From assembly GCA_021847245.1 (NCBI GenBank), contig JAJZUC010000012.1, forward strand, positions 1 to 51,768: DNA of 51,768 bases, given 5' to 3'. The DNA comes from Deltaproteobacteria bacterium. GTDB taxonomy: Bacteria; Desulfobacterota; Desulfuromonadia; Geobacterales; Geobacteraceae. The notes beneath the pieces were generated by a model that was not told where the DNA came from, made no database searches, and worked only from the letters and a program-made list of their open reading frames with translations. A program made the translations under genes and the position numbers. The first letter of the stretch is position 1, and every line of letters begins with the position of its first letter. Below are positions 24,941 through 33,727 of the stretch, piece by piece.

Positions 24941-25412
24941 GGTCTCCCCTGAACGTAACGCCCCGGAACATCTGCTGTCTTTTGTGGGAAAACATCTTAG
25001 TCAGGATTATGACAAAAGTCAACAAAATGACGAGGGCGCCGAAAAAATATTTTTCTCTAACCGCTGGAAACAACTTTTGTCTGAAAAGAATGGGGCTCCC
25101 CGGACCCGAAGGAATTGTGGCGGAGGGGGGCTCCGGATTGTGTCAATTTTACGAATCGTCCGTCACGGCCGCGCAAACCACGCTTCGAGCGTTATCCGGA
25201 GCTGAAAAATATTATTAAAATTTTCGCCGCCGGCGCCGAAGAGTATAACTGCGCGGCACCGCCCCCATCCGGCAGCACGGCTGACCGGGGGAATTCGAGC
25301 GGGAGGGCGTCGGATAAGAACGATATTTGCATCGCCGGATACTTTGCCCACGGGGGCGACGGGACAACGATTCAATTCCAGCAGGGCGGGACGGAAAAAG
25401 GAGGACAGGGCA
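24941..25412. other. Divergent intergenic region, regulator and first che cluster
   Basis: 472 bases with no credible gene. It holds the upstream region of the sigma-54 regulator (minus strand) and, on the plus strand, a sigma-28-like promoter at 25216-25242 followed by a leader of about 165 bases to cheW. Confidence 0.6.
25216..25242 (+). promoter_or_regulatory. Sigma-28 (FliA)-like promoter of the first che cluster
   Basis: TAAA (25216-25219), 15-base spacer, GCCGAAGA (25235-25242). The flagellar sigma-28 consensus is TAAA-N15-GCCGATAA, so the -10 matches at 6 of 8 positions with exact spacing. Confidence 0.5.
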
Positions 25413-25907
25413 ATGGAGACAGCACTTCAAACCAGGGTGGAAGTGGCAAGAAGCGAACTCATACAGCTGGTCAGCTTCAAGCTGGAAGAGGAGGAGTACG
25501 GGGTCAACGTCCTGAAGGTGCGGGAGATCATCCGGATGCCGACCATCACCCGCGTCCCCAACACCCCCCACTACATCGAAGGGGTCATCAACCTGCGGGG
25601 GAAGGTCATCCCGATCATCTCCATGCGCAAGCGCTTCAGCCTTCCCGAAGGCGAGACCAGCAGCCAGACCCGGATCATGGTCATGGACATGGACGGGGAG
25701 CTGATGGGGTTCGTGGTCGACGCGGTCTCCGAGGTGATCCGGATCTCCGAGAGCGAGATCCAGCCGCCGCCGGCAGTGGTCAACAGCGCCGTGGAGCAGG
25801 AGTGCCTCTCGGGGGTCATCAACCAGACCGAGCGGCTCCTCTTCTTCCTCGACCTGGAGAAGCTCATCTCCCGCGACGAGCGGCAGATGTTCAGCGGCAT
25901 CCTGTAG
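25413..25907 (+). CDS. cheW: Chemotaxis coupling protein CheW (cluster 1)
   Basis: 164 aa from the ATG at 25413, which has AAAGGAGG upstream; a start 23 codons earlier has no ribosome site. CheW links receptors to CheA. Conserved elements: F-K-L-E-E-E-E-Y-G-V-N-V-L-K-V-R-E-I-I, R-V-P-N-T-P-H-Y-I-E-G-V-I-N-L-R-G-K-V-I-P, V-V-D-A-V-S-E-V. It begins a cluster cheW-cheA-cheR-HDOD-cheB with gaps of 66, 46, -4 and 2 bp. Confidence 0.95.
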   Translation: METALQTRVEVARSELIQLVSFKLEEEEYGVNVLKVREIIRMPTITRVPNTPHYIEGVINLRGKVIPIISMRKRFSLPEGETSSQTRIMVMDMDGELMGFVVDAVSEVIRISESEIQPPPAVVNSAVEQECLSGVINQTERLLFFLDLEKLISRDERQMFSGIL

Positions 25908-25973
25908 CAACCACGTTCGGAACGCGCGCAAGCGCCGCGCCCCGGCTTCATTTCTGTTCGTGAGGAGTAGCGC

Positions 25974-27797
25974 ATGGCAATAGAGTGCGAAGACCAGGAA
26001 CTCCTGGAAGGTTTCCTGACCGAGACCACCGAGCTGCTGGAAAAGCTGGATGACGATCTGGTGGCGCTGGAGAAGGCCCCGGCGGACACGGAGCTGATGA
26101 ACGGCATCTTCCGGTCGATCCACACCGTCAAGGGGGCGTCGAGCTTCCTCGGCTTCGAGCTCCTCGTAAAGGTCACGCACAAGACCGAGGATGTCCTCAA
26201 CCGGCTGCGCCGCAGCGAACTGGCGGTGACCCCCGAGATCATGGACGTGATCCTGGAGGCGGTGGACCTGGTGAAGCTGCTGGTGAGCGACATCAAGGGG
26301 GGGGATATCGTCGAGCGGGAGATCGACGGCACCATCGCGAAGCTCCTTCCCTACCTTTCGGACAACGCGAAGGAGGCAACGGTCCTCAGGCAGCCGGCAC
26401 CGGCCACCCCGGTGGAGACTCCGGCGGCGGAACAGCAGGGGACGGCCGCGGCAGATCCCCCGCCGGCTCCCGAGCCGCAGGCAGCGCCGGAGACGACGCC
26501 GGCGAAGGGTGCCCCCCCCCCGCCTCCGGCCAAGACCCCCTCCCCTCCTGCGGCCAGGGATGTCGACAAGAAGGCGGACGATCTTTCCGACAACTCCACC
26601 GTCCGGGTCGATGTCAAGCGCCTCGACGACCTGATGAACCAGGTGGGGGAACTGGTGCTGGAACGCAACCGGATGATGCAGCTCAATACGGATTTCCAGG
26701 GGGGAGGCGAGGACAGCGCCTTTGGCGAGGAGTTCAGCAAGCTCTCCAAGCGGATCAGCTTCGTCACGTCGGAGCTGCAGATGCAGGTTCTGAAGATGCG
26801 GATGATCCCGGTGGAGAAGGTCTTCAAGAAATTTCCCCGCATCGTCCGCAACATGGCGCGGGACCTCGGCAAAGAGGTGGACCTCGTGGTCCTCGGGGAG
26901 GAGACGGAGCTGGACCGATCGGTGGTCGACGAGATCGGCGATCCGCTGATCCACCTGATCCGCAACGCCATGGACCACGGTCTCGAAACCCCCGACGAGC
27001 GGACGGCCGCCGGCAAGCCCCGCAAGGGGACCCTCATCCTCTCGGCGGCCCACGAGGGGAACCAGATCGTCATCAGCATCAAGGACGACGGCAAGGGGAT
27101 CGATCCCGACCGGATCGCCCGCAAGGCAAAGGAAAAGGGGCTGGTCACCGACGAGCAGCTGGCGGCCATGGGGCAGCGGGAGATCCTCGACCTCATCTTC
27201 CTCCCCGGCTTCTCCACCAAGGAGAAGGCCACCGACCTGTCGGGGCGCGGCGTCGGCATGGATGTGGTCCGGACCAACATCAAGAAGCTCAACGGGATCA
27301 TCGACATCAAGAGTGAGCTCGGCCAGGGATCGGAATTCATCCTCAAGCTCCCCCTCACCCTCGCCATCATCCAGTCGCTCCTCGTCGAGGTGGAGGACGA
27401 GACCTACTCCATCCCGCTGGCGGCGGTCCTCGAAACCCTGCGGGTGGAGGAGCGGGAGTTCCACGTCATCGGCGGTCAGGAGGTGCTCAAGCTCCGCAAC
27501 TCGGTCCTCCCTCTCATGCGGCTGCAGAAGGTCTTCAACGTGGCCGGGAGCGGCCGCGCCCGCACCGCCTGCTACGTGGTGGTGGTCGGCGTGGCGGAAA
27601 AGCGGGTGGGACTCGTGGTGTCGCGGCTCCTCGGCCAGCAGGAGGTGGCGATCAAGTCCCTCGGCAAATACCTGGCGAACCTCCCCGGAATCGCCGGCTC
27701 CACCATCCTGGGGGACGGGCGCGTGACCCTCATCATCGATCCGGCCGGCCTCCTGGAAAACAGCGACGGGAGCGGCGGCGGACGGATCGCGGCCTGA
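25974..27797 (+). CDS. cheA: Chemotaxis histidine kinase CheA (cluster 1)
   Basis: 607 aa. Hpt domain (1-115) with phospho-accepting His50 in S-I-H-T-V-K-G-A-S-S-F; then a Pro/Ala-rich linker (about 135-205) in place of a clear P2 domain; P3 dimerisation with R-L-D-D-L-M-N-Q-V-G-E-L; HATPase with H-L-I-R-N-A-M-D-H-G-L-E, D-D-G-K-G-I and G-R-G-V-G-M-D-V-V; and a C-terminal CheW-like P5 domain. There is no attached receiver, and no cheY lies in the cluster, so the output regulator is elsewhere. Confidence 0.96.
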   Translation: MAIECEDQELLEGFLTETTELLEKLDDDLVALEKAPADTELMNGIFRSIHTVKGASSFLGFELLVKVTHKTEDVLNRLRRSELAVTPEIMDVILEAVDLVKLLVSDIKGGDIVEREIDGTIAKLLPYLSDNAKEATVLRQPAPATPVETPAAEQQGTAAADPPPAPEPQAAPETTPAKGAPPPPPAKTPSPPAARDVDKKADDLSDNSTVRVDVKRLDDLMNQVGELVLERNRMMQLNTDFQGGGEDSAFGEEFSKLSKRISFVTSELQMQVLKMRMIPVEKVFKKFPRIVRNMARDLGKEVDLVVLGEETELDRSVVDEIGDPLIHLIRNAMDHGLETPDERTAAGKPRKGTLILSAAHEGNQIVISIKDDGKGIDPDRIARKAKEKGLVTDEQLAAMGQREILDLIFLPGFSTKEKATDLSGRGVGMDVVRTNIKKLNGIIDIKSELGQGSEFILKLPLTLAIIQSLLVEVEDETYSIPLAAVLETLRVEEREFHVIGGQEVLKLRNSVLPLMRLQKVFNVAGSGRARTACYVVVVGVAEKRVGLVVSRLLGQQEVAIKSLGKYLANLPGIAGSTILGDGRVTLIIDPAGLLENSDGSGGGRIAA

Positions 27798-27843
27798 CCG
27801 CCGCGCCGCCCGGTCACCCCACGTCACGAACACGGATCGAGCA

Positions 27844-28683
27844 ATGAGTGCAAAGATATCGGACAAGGACTTCGAGGTCCTGCGGGACTTCATCTACAGC
27901 CACTGCGGCATCTACTTCCATACCAGCAAGAAGTACTTTCTGGAGAGCCGGATCACCCGGCGGCTCGAAGAGACCAAGGCCGCCAGCGTCACCTCCTACC
28001 TGGGTCTCCTGAGGAACGGCGCGGGGAAGTCGCCGGAGCTGTCGAAGCTGCTCGACGAGATCACCACCAACGAGACCTGCTTCTTCCGCAGCCCCCCCCA
28101 GCTCAAGGCCCTCGAAACGGCATTTCTCCCCGAGATCGTCGCCGCCAAGGGAAAGATCGGCTTCCGCAAGCTCCGGGTCTGGAGCGCCGGCTCGTCATCG
28201 GGAGAGGAGGCCTACACCCTCGCCATGATCCTGCTGGAGAAGCGGGCGACGCTCCTGAAGGACTGGATCATCGAGATCGTCGGGACCGACATCAATGAAA
28301 CGGTCCTCGCCCAGGCCCGGGAAGGGGTCTACAACTCCTACGCGGTCCGCAACACCCCGGAATTCTACCTCAAAAAATATTTCCGCGAGGAGGCGGGGGG
28401 ACGCTACGTCCTCTCCCCCGAGGTGAAGAAGCTGGTGAGCTTCTCCTCCCTGAACCTCTACGACGACGCCAAGATGGTCTTCATGAAGAGCTTCGACTTC
28501 ATCCTCTGCGCCAACGTCCTGATCTACTTCGACCTGGCGTCGAAGACGAAGGTGGTGCAGCACTTTTACAACAACCTCCAGCCCTACGGCTACTTCTTCG
28601 TGGGGCAGTCCGAATCGCTCCACGGGGTCAACGACCGGTTCAAGACGGTCCATTTCCCCGGTGGGTTTGCCTACAAAAAATGA
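27844..28683 (+). CDS. cheR: Chemoreceptor methyltransferase CheR (cluster 1)
   Basis: 279 aa. N-terminal helical domain (F-E-V-L-R-D-F-I-Y-S-H-C-G-I-Y-F; S-R-I-T-R-R-L), T-T-N-E-T-C-F-F-R, and the SAM-binding fold V-W-S-A-G-S-S-S-G-E-E-A-Y-T-L-A with I-V-G-T-D-I-N and F-I-L-C-A-N-V-L-I-Y-F. It adds methyl groups to receptor glutamates. Its stop overlaps the start of the HDOD gene by four bases (ATGA), indicating translational coupling. Confidence 0.95.
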   Translation: MSAKISDKDFEVLRDFIYSHCGIYFHTSKKYFLESRITRRLEETKAASVTSYLGLLRNGAGKSPELSKLLDEITTNETCFFRSPPQLKALETAFLPEIVAAKGKIGFRKLRVWSAGSSSGEEAYTLAMILLEKRATLLKDWIIEIVGTDINETVLAQAREGVYNSYAVRNTPEFYLKKYFREEAGGRYVLSPEVKKLVSFSSLNLYDDAKMVFMKSFDFILCANVLIYFDLASKTKVVQHFYNNLQPYGYFFVGQSESLHGVNDRFKTVHFPGGFAYKK

Positions 28684-29594
28684 AAGGCGGTGTGGAGCGC
28701 GTGGAATCAACAGCAAGAACGGAGCGGGCCATAAGTCTCATCAAGGGGATGACGGACCTGCCGACGATCCCCGCCGTGGCGACCCGGGTCCTCTCCCTCC
28801 TCGACCAGCCCGAAGTCGATATCGACGAGATCGCCGACCTGATTCTGACCGACCAGGTAATGGCGGCCCGTGTCCTCAAGATCGTCAACTCCCCCCTCTA
28901 CCGTCCCTCCCAGCCGATCACCTCCCTCAAGGGGGCCCTTATCTACCTGGGGCTGCGGCACATCAGGGAGTTCATCCTGACCTGCGCCTTCATCCAGAGC
29001 TTCGAGGGGAAGGACGGAGTTCTCGGCGTCAAGCCGTTCTGGGAACACTCCTTCGGCGTCGGCATCGTCGCCCGGATAATCGCCCGGAAGGCGGGCTACC
29101 GCGACACGGAGAAGGCGTACATCGGGGGGATCATCCACGACATCGGCGAGGTCTTCCTGAGCTACTACTTCCGGGAGGAGTTCCAGCGCCTGGTGGACCG
29201 AATGAAAGAGCACCCCCACCTCCTCGTGGAGGCCGAACTGGAGGAGTTCGGAACCACCCACTGCGAGATCGGCCTCTGCATGGCCCGGGAATGGAACTTC
29301 CCCGACGACTACTGCGAGGTGATCTCCTGCCACCACACCCCCCTCCAGGCCACGAACGATCCGCGGCTTGTAGCCATCGTCAACCTGGCGGACCTCTTCT
29401 GCACGGTCCGGCGGCTCGATTACGGCGGGAAGGAGTGGGTCCGCTTCTCTCTGGCGGAAGAACCGGCGTGGGAAATGGTCCAGGGGGAGGGGGCGGGGCT
29501 GGGGGACTTCGACGTCGAGCGGTTCTGCTACGAGCTGGACGACCAGGTGGAGGAGATCCGGGAACTGGTGCAGAATATCTTCAAGGATAGGTGA
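28680..29594 (+). CDS. HDOD-domain signalling protein in the che operon
   Basis: 304 aa. The body (about 15-220) is an HDOD domain: L-P-T-I-P-A-V-A-T-R-V-L-S-L-L, I-L-T-D-Q-V-M-A-A-R-V-L-K-I-V-N-S-P-L-Y, L-G-L-R-H-I-R-E-F, and an HD-type G-I-I-H-D-I-G-E. HDOD proteins are thought to be signalling adaptors related to HD phosphohydrolases; most lack a full metal site. It overlaps cheR by four bases and nearly abuts cheB, so it is made together with the methylation enzymes. Its role in this pathway is not established. Confidence 0.9.
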   Translation: MKGGVERVESTARTERAISLIKGMTDLPTIPAVATRVLSLLDQPEVDIDEIADLILTDQVMAARVLKIVNSPLYRPSQPITSLKGALIYLGLRHIREFILTCAFIQSFEGKDGVLGVKPFWEHSFGVGIVARIIARKAGYRDTEKAYIGGIIHDIGEVFLSYYFREEFQRLVDRMKEHPHLLVEAELEEFGTTHCEIGLCMAREWNFPDDYCEVISCHHTPLQATNDPRLVAIVNLADLFCTVRRLDYGGKEWVRFSLAEEPAWEMVQGEGAGLGDFDVERFCYELDDQVEEIRELVQNIFKDR

Positions 29595-29596
29595 CG

Positions 29597-30688
29597 ATGG
29601 CCATATTTCCCAACCCAGGCGGCAAACTGCGGGTCCTTGTGGTCGACGACTCGTCGTTCATGCGGATGGTGATTCGAAGCGTCCTCGAAAAAGACCCTGC
29701 CATCGAGGTGATCGGGGTGGCGGTGGACGGCGTGGAGGGGGTCGAAAAGGCCCTGGCGCTCCACCCCGACCTGATCACCATGGACATCGAGATGCCACGG
29801 CTCGACGGCATCTCGGCCCTCAGGCAGATCATGGCCAAGTGTCCGACTCGGGTCCTCATGGTCTCCACGCTGACCTGTGAGGGGGCCCGGGCGACCTTCG
29901 AGGCCCTCGACGCCGGCGCCCTCGACTATATCCCGAAAAACGTCAGCGACAGCACCGACGCCCAGCGGATATTCCGCGAGGAACTGCTCCGCAAGGTAAA
30001 GGGAACCGCCGGCTCCTTCCTCGGCCGGCGGCTCGCCCCGTCCGCCACGGCATCCGTCATGACCCGGGTTGTTCCGGCGCCGCGACCTGTCGCCTCGCAC
30101 GCCCCTCTCCAGAGGCTCCAGTACGTGGGGATCGGCGCCTCCACCGGCGGGCCAGTCGCCCTCCAGGAGGTCCTCGGCCGGATTCCGGCGAACTTCTCCC
30201 ACGGCATCATGGTAGCGATCCACATGCCGAAGGCGTTCACCGGTCCCTACGCCGAACGGCTCAACACCAAGTGCTCACTCCTGGTCAGGGAGGCGAACGA
30301 CGGCGACCTCCTCCAGCCGGGGGTGGTGCTGGTGGCACCGGGAGGACGTCACACCGCCCTGGTGCGGCAGGGAAACGGCGTGGCGGTCCGGACCCTCGCC
30401 ACCACCGACTGCCCCCAGTACATCTACGTCCCGTCGGTGGACCACATGATCACCTCCCTGGCCGACGCCTGCAACGGCGCCATGCTCGGGGTGATCCTGA
30501 CCGGCATGGGGGCCGACGGCTTCAAGGGGATGAAGCACCTGAAGGAAATGGGGGGGACGACCATTGCCCAGGACGAGGCGACCTCCACTATCTACGGGAT
30601 GCCCCGGGCCTGCGTGGAGGGAGGGGTGGCCGACTCGGTCCTTCCCCTGACCCAGATCGGGCCTGAGATCGCGCGGATCGCCGGGTAG
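29597..30688 (+). CDS. cheB: Chemotaxis methylesterase CheB (cluster 1)
   Basis: 363 aa with the ATG at 29597 (AAGGATAGG upstream; a GTG two codons earlier is possible). Receiver domain with Asp63 in T-M-D-I-E-M-P-R-L-D-G, then the methylesterase/deamidase domain with the Ser of G-A-S-T-G-G, the His of A-I-H-M-P-K-A-F-T and the Asp of T-G-M-G-A-D-G. It removes methyl groups from receptors when phosphorylated by CheA. Last gene of the cluster. Confidence 0.95.
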   Translation: MAIFPNPGGKLRVLVVDDSSFMRMVIRSVLEKDPAIEVIGVAVDGVEGVEKALALHPDLITMDIEMPRLDGISALRQIMAKCPTRVLMVSTLTCEGARATFEALDAGALDYIPKNVSDSTDAQRIFREELLRKVKGTAGSFLGRRLAPSATASVMTRVVPAPRPVASHAPLQRLQYVGIGASTGGPVALQEVLGRIPANFSHGIMVAIHMPKAFTGPYAERLNTKCSLLVREANDGDLLQPGVVLVAPGGRHTALVRQGNGVAVRTLATTDCPQYIYVPSVDHMITSLADACNGAMLGVILTGMGADGFKGMKHLKEMGGTTIAQDEATSTIYGMPRACVEGGVADSVLPLTQIGPEIARIAG

Positions 30689-30693
30689 AGAGA

Positions 30694-31020
30694 TTACCGC
30701 CGGGCGGTGAGGGCGATGCCGCCAGAGTTGACGGCGGCCCGGCAGCGGGAAAACCCGAGCCGCTTGAGGCGAAAGAGGAGAAACGGCGCGGCCAGCGCAG
30801 GGGCGCCGATGAAAAACAGGGAGAGTTCCCCCTCCCCGTTCACGAGCGCTTCGGGGTGGGCGAGACAGGAGGGGATGGCGGCCGGCGGCACGGGAATGAA
30901 TCCCGGCGGCGCCGCGGCGCCGGGGGAGGCGGTTGCCGGGAGACGGGGGCCGCCTCTTTTCATGGGGGGGAGAACCGCGTTCACCGCCACCAGCACAAAA
31001 ACCCGGAATCGATCGTACAT
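30694..31020 (-). CDS. Small membrane protein, unknown
   Basis: From the ATG at 31020 the product is 108 aa with a hydrophobic N-terminus (F-R-V-F-V-L-V-A-V-N-A-V-L), a Pro/Ala-rich middle, and a second hydrophobic stretch (L-S-L-F-F-I-G-A-P-A-L-A-A-P-F-L-L-F) before a basic tail. Third codon positions are GC-rich like neighbouring genes, which supports real coding. GAGGA lies 11 bases upstream. It converges with cheB. No family recognised. Confidence 0.6.
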   Translation of the reverse strand: MYDRFRVFVLVAVNAVLPPMKRGGPRLPATASPGAAAPPGFIPVPPAAIPSCLAHPEALVNGEGELSLFFIGAPALAAPFLLFRLKRLGFSRCRAAVNSGGIALTARR

Positions 31021-31124
31021 CTTCACGGCAGTCCTCGCTTCACAGATTGCGGACTTCAACGTACAATGGAGCGGTCCCCCGCCGGACAAACCACCTCCGC
31101 ACCCCTTGCCCTGGCACCCGATCC

Positions 31125-32189
31125 ATGGAACAGCACCTAACCATCCAGCCCCCGGTAACCGACCCCGCCGGGACGGAGCGCGCCCTGCGCCTCATCCTCG
31201 CCACCGGTGAGCTCGACGACCCCGATCTCCGACGGCGCATCGGGCGTCTTCACGAGCGTTTCGCCGCCTGCGCCGCCACGGCCCCCCTCGCCCTCTGGGC
31301 CCCCGGTGGGGTGATCACGCCGGAGATCCGGTCGGCGACGGCGCTCCTGATCCCGCAGGGGGAGGTGCGGGCCGCCTTCCGCCGGCTCCTGCGGCTTTCT
31401 CTCCGTCTCGACGCCTCCCTGGAGGGGACCCCGCTTCGCCGCGCCCCAAGCTGGCCCGACTGCGCCGGGCGCCTCGATCCCCCGTTCCGGACGGCCAGCC
31501 CCGCGCGGCTCCTGGAACGGCTGGCGGCCGACGACCGCCTTCGACGCGCCTTTCTCTTCTCGCTCTATGTCCCCCGCCGCCACGGCGCCCGGTTCGACCG
31601 CTATCCCGAACAGGCGGCCTTTCTGCACCGCTGGCTCCGGAGCTCCGGCTCACCCCGGCGGGAGCGGCTCCGCTGCCTCGACCTCGCCTGCGGCGCCGGG
31701 GAGGGGACCTACGCCCTTGCCCGGCTCCTCCTCGATGCCGGATGCCATCCCGACAGGTTTCGCATCCTCGGCCTGAGCAGCGAGTCGCTGGAGATCTTCG
31801 CCGCCGTCCACGGACTCTTCCCCCACGACCCGCCACGGCAGGAGGCGTTTCGCCTGGTGCGGGAGGAACTCCGGGCGCAGGGGGGGCTGTCGCGGATCGG
31901 CTTTGCCACCGGCGAACTCACGGCCGCGGAGTGCGGCGAACGCTACGACATCATCCTCTGCAACGGGATCCTCGGCGGACCGTTCATCCATGAACGCGAC
32001 GACCTGGTACGGGCGGTGGCGGGAATTTCCCGCCGGCTGGCGGCGGGGGGAATCGTCCTGGCGGCCGACCGCTTCCACGAAGGATGGAAGCGGTCGGTGC
32101 CGCCGGAGCGGATCGGGGAGCTCTTGGCCGCGGCAGGACTTTCGGTGGCGGCCGCCGGCGAGGGGATTGCGGGGATCAGAAACGGATGA
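31125..32189 (+). CDS. CheR-like SAM-dependent methyltransferase
   Basis: 354 aa from the ATG at 31125; the frame is open for 64 codons upstream but those carry no protein-like features. The N-terminal 170 residues are Arg/Leu-rich helices unlike CheR. The C-terminal half is a class I methyltransferase: L-D-L-A-C-G-A-G-E-G-T-Y-A-L-A (SAM loop), Y-D-I-I-L-C-N-G-I-L-G-G, G-G-I-V-L-A-A-D-R-F. The SAM loop and C-N-G-I-L resemble the CheR C-terminal domain. Position right after the che cluster suggests a link to protein methylation, but substrate and role are open. Its 3' end overlaps fabH tail-to-tail by 14 bp. Confidence 0.78.
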   Translation: MEQHLTIQPPVTDPAGTERALRLILATGELDDPDLRRRIGRLHERFAACAATAPLALWAPGGVITPEIRSATALLIPQGEVRAAFRRLLRLSLRLDASLEGTPLRRAPSWPDCAGRLDPPFRTASPARLLERLAADDRLRRAFLFSLYVPRRHGARFDRYPEQAAFLHRWLRSSGSPRRERLRCLDLACGAGEGTYALARLLLDAGCHPDRFRILGLSSESLEIFAAVHGLFPHDPPRQEAFRLVREELRAQGGLSRIGFATGELTAAECGERYDIILCNGILGGPFIHERDDLVRAVAGISRRLAAGGIVLAADRFHEGWKRSVPPERIGELLAAAGLSVAAAGEGIAGIRNG

Positions 32190-33156
32190 GGGCGCCCCCC
32201 CAGGAGAGCCCGCCGCCGAATCCCATCATCAGGACCAGCTGCCCCGGTTTGATGGTGCCGTTGCGCAGGTTCTCGTCGAGGGCGAGCCCCACGGAGGCGG
32301 CCGCGGTGTTGCCGTAGCGGTGGAGGTTCAGAAGGAAGCGCTCCTTGCCGAGGCCGGTCTTCCTGGAGATGAAGTCGATGATCCGGACGTTGGCCTGGTG
32401 GGGGATGATGTAGTCGATCTCCCCGACCTCGACCCCTGCCCCGCCGGTGACGTCGGCGATGATCCTGGGGATGACGTCGGTGGCGAAGACGAAAACCTGC
32501 TTCCCGGCCATCTTGAAGGTGTTCTCCCGGGCCGCGATGGTCTCGGCGGTGACCGGCTTGCGGGAGCCGGAGGAGGGGACCTGGATCAGCTCCCAGCCGC
32601 CGCCGTCGCTCCGGACCACACTCTGGAGAATTCCCTTCTTCTCCTCGGTCCTGCCGAGGATGAGGGCGCTGGCGCCGTCGCCGAAGAGGGGGCAGGTCCC
32701 CTTGTCGTCGAAGTCGAGGATCTTGGAATAGGTGTCGGCGCCGATCACCATCACCCGCCGGTACTTGCCGGAGCGGATGAAGTTGTCCGCCGTCTCCACG
32801 GCGTAGACAAACCCGCTGCAGACGGCGTTCATGTCGAAGGCGAAGGCATTGCCGGCCCCGATGTTCTTCTGGACCATGCAGGCGGTGGAGGGGAGGATCA
32901 TGTCCGGGGTCGAGGTGGCGACGATGATGCAGTCGAGCTCAGCGGCCGGCATCCCGGCCATGTCGAGGGCACGGTGCGCCGCCTCGGTGGCGAGGTCGGA
33001 GGTCGCCACGTCGGGGGCGGCGAAGCGGCGCTCGCCGATGCCGGTGCGCGAACGGATCCATTCGTCGGCATCCTCCACCAGGTAGTTGAAAAAATCGTTG
33101 GGAACGACCCGTTCCGGGACGAATCCGCCTGTGGCCACAATCTCAGAATAGTACAT
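32176..33156 (-). CDS. fabH: 3-oxoacyl-ACP synthase III (FabH-type)
   Basis: 326 aa from the ATG at 33156 (GGAG upstream; 10 extra upstream codons are rejected). FabH starts fatty acid chains by condensing an acyl-CoA with malonyl-ACP. The catalytic Cys113 is in M-N-A-V-C-S-G-F, His in I-I-P-H-Q-A-N-V-R-I, Asn in H-R-Y-G-N-T-A-A-A-S, and the C-terminal G-F-G-G-G-L-S-W-G-G is complete. No other fatty acid genes are near, so this may be a second or specialised FabH. Confidence 0.93.
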   Translation of the reverse strand: MYYSEIVATGGFVPERVVPNDFFNYLVEDADEWIRSRTGIGERRFAAPDVATSDLATEAAHRALDMAGMPAAELDCIIVATSTPDMILPSTACMVQKNIGAGNAFAFDMNAVCSGFVYAVETADNFIRSGKYRRVMVIGADTYSKILDFDDKGTCPLFGDGASALILGRTEEKKGILQSVVRSDGGGWELIQVPSSGSRKPVTAETIAARENTFKMAGKQVFVFATDVIPRIIADVTGGAGVEVGEIDYIIPHQANVRIIDFISRKTGLGKERFLLNLHRYGNTAAASVGLALDENLRNGTIKPGQLVLMMGFGGGLSWGGALIRF

Positions 33157-33228
33157 GACGCCTGCTCCGTTTCCGCTGCCAGACACACGTAAGCCCCCTT
33201 GCGGGGGCCAGTGCTATGAATTCCCTAT

Positions 33229-33258
33229 TTTATCGCACACTTTGGTAAAAAATGTCAA
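33229..33258 (-). promoter_or_regulatory. Promoter of fabH, with leader hairpin
   Basis: On the minus strand TTGACA (33258-33253), 18-base spacer, GATAAA (33234-33229). A GCCCCC/GGGGGC hairpin (33193-33208) lies in the short leader between it and the start codon. Confidence 0.5.
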
Positions 33259-33281
33259 ACCGATAATCCCGGCTGCCGCCG

Positions 33282-33620
33282 TTATTCTTCGGAGGTGTCG
33301 TCACGCCGCGAGCCCCGATCGAAGAGGGCGTCGACCACCGCAAAACACCAGAGCCCCGCGAAACAGGCGAGAAGCGCCCTGGCCGCCGGGGCACCGCGGG
33401 TAACCTTGGCGGTGACGGCGGCGACATCGACCTTGCCGGTAAGCCTCGCCTCCACGAGAATCGGCCCCATCTCCCGCAGCAGCAGAAAGAGCGCCGCCAG
33501 GAGGAAGATGTTCGCCAGCACGAGGAGAATTCCCCCCCGCACCCTGCGGCCGCTGGCAAACTGGCCGAGCCCCGGCAGAATGAGGCCGGAAAGGAGCGCG
33601 GCCTTGACGTTGAGCTTCAT
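33282..33620 (-). CDS. Small integral membrane protein, unknown
   Basis: From the ATG at 33620 (AAAGGGA upstream) 112 aa; 26 more in-frame codons upstream look non-coding. Three hydrophobic segments: A-L-L-S-G-L-I-L-P-G-L-G-Q-F near the start, I-L-L-V-L-A-N-I-F-L-L-A-A-L-F-L-L-L, and A-L-L-A-C-F-A-G-L-W-C-F-A-V. The P-G-L-G-Q motif occurs in several small membrane proteins of unknown function. Acidic C-terminus. No partner is evident. Confidence 0.7.
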   Translation of the reverse strand: MKLNVKAALLSGLILPGLGQFASGRRVRGGILLVLANIFLLAALFLLLREMGPILVEARLTGKVDVAAVTAKVTRGAPAARALLACFAGLWCFAVVDALFDRGSRRDDTSEE

Positions 33621-33727
33621 TGGATTCCCTTTCGCCGGCCACCCCCTCCGCTTCGTTGCGGAGACGCCGAGCCGGGGTAGAATTAGAGTTGTTGCCATCC
33701 CGCAATTCTGCTACTAATGCCATAGCC

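Noticed and set aside
25215-27893. 892-codon open frame on the minus strand over cheW/cheA
   Set aside because: It is antisense to two clear che genes, and its sequence is low-complexity Leu/Asp/Gly/Arg typical of the reverse of high-GC coding DNA.
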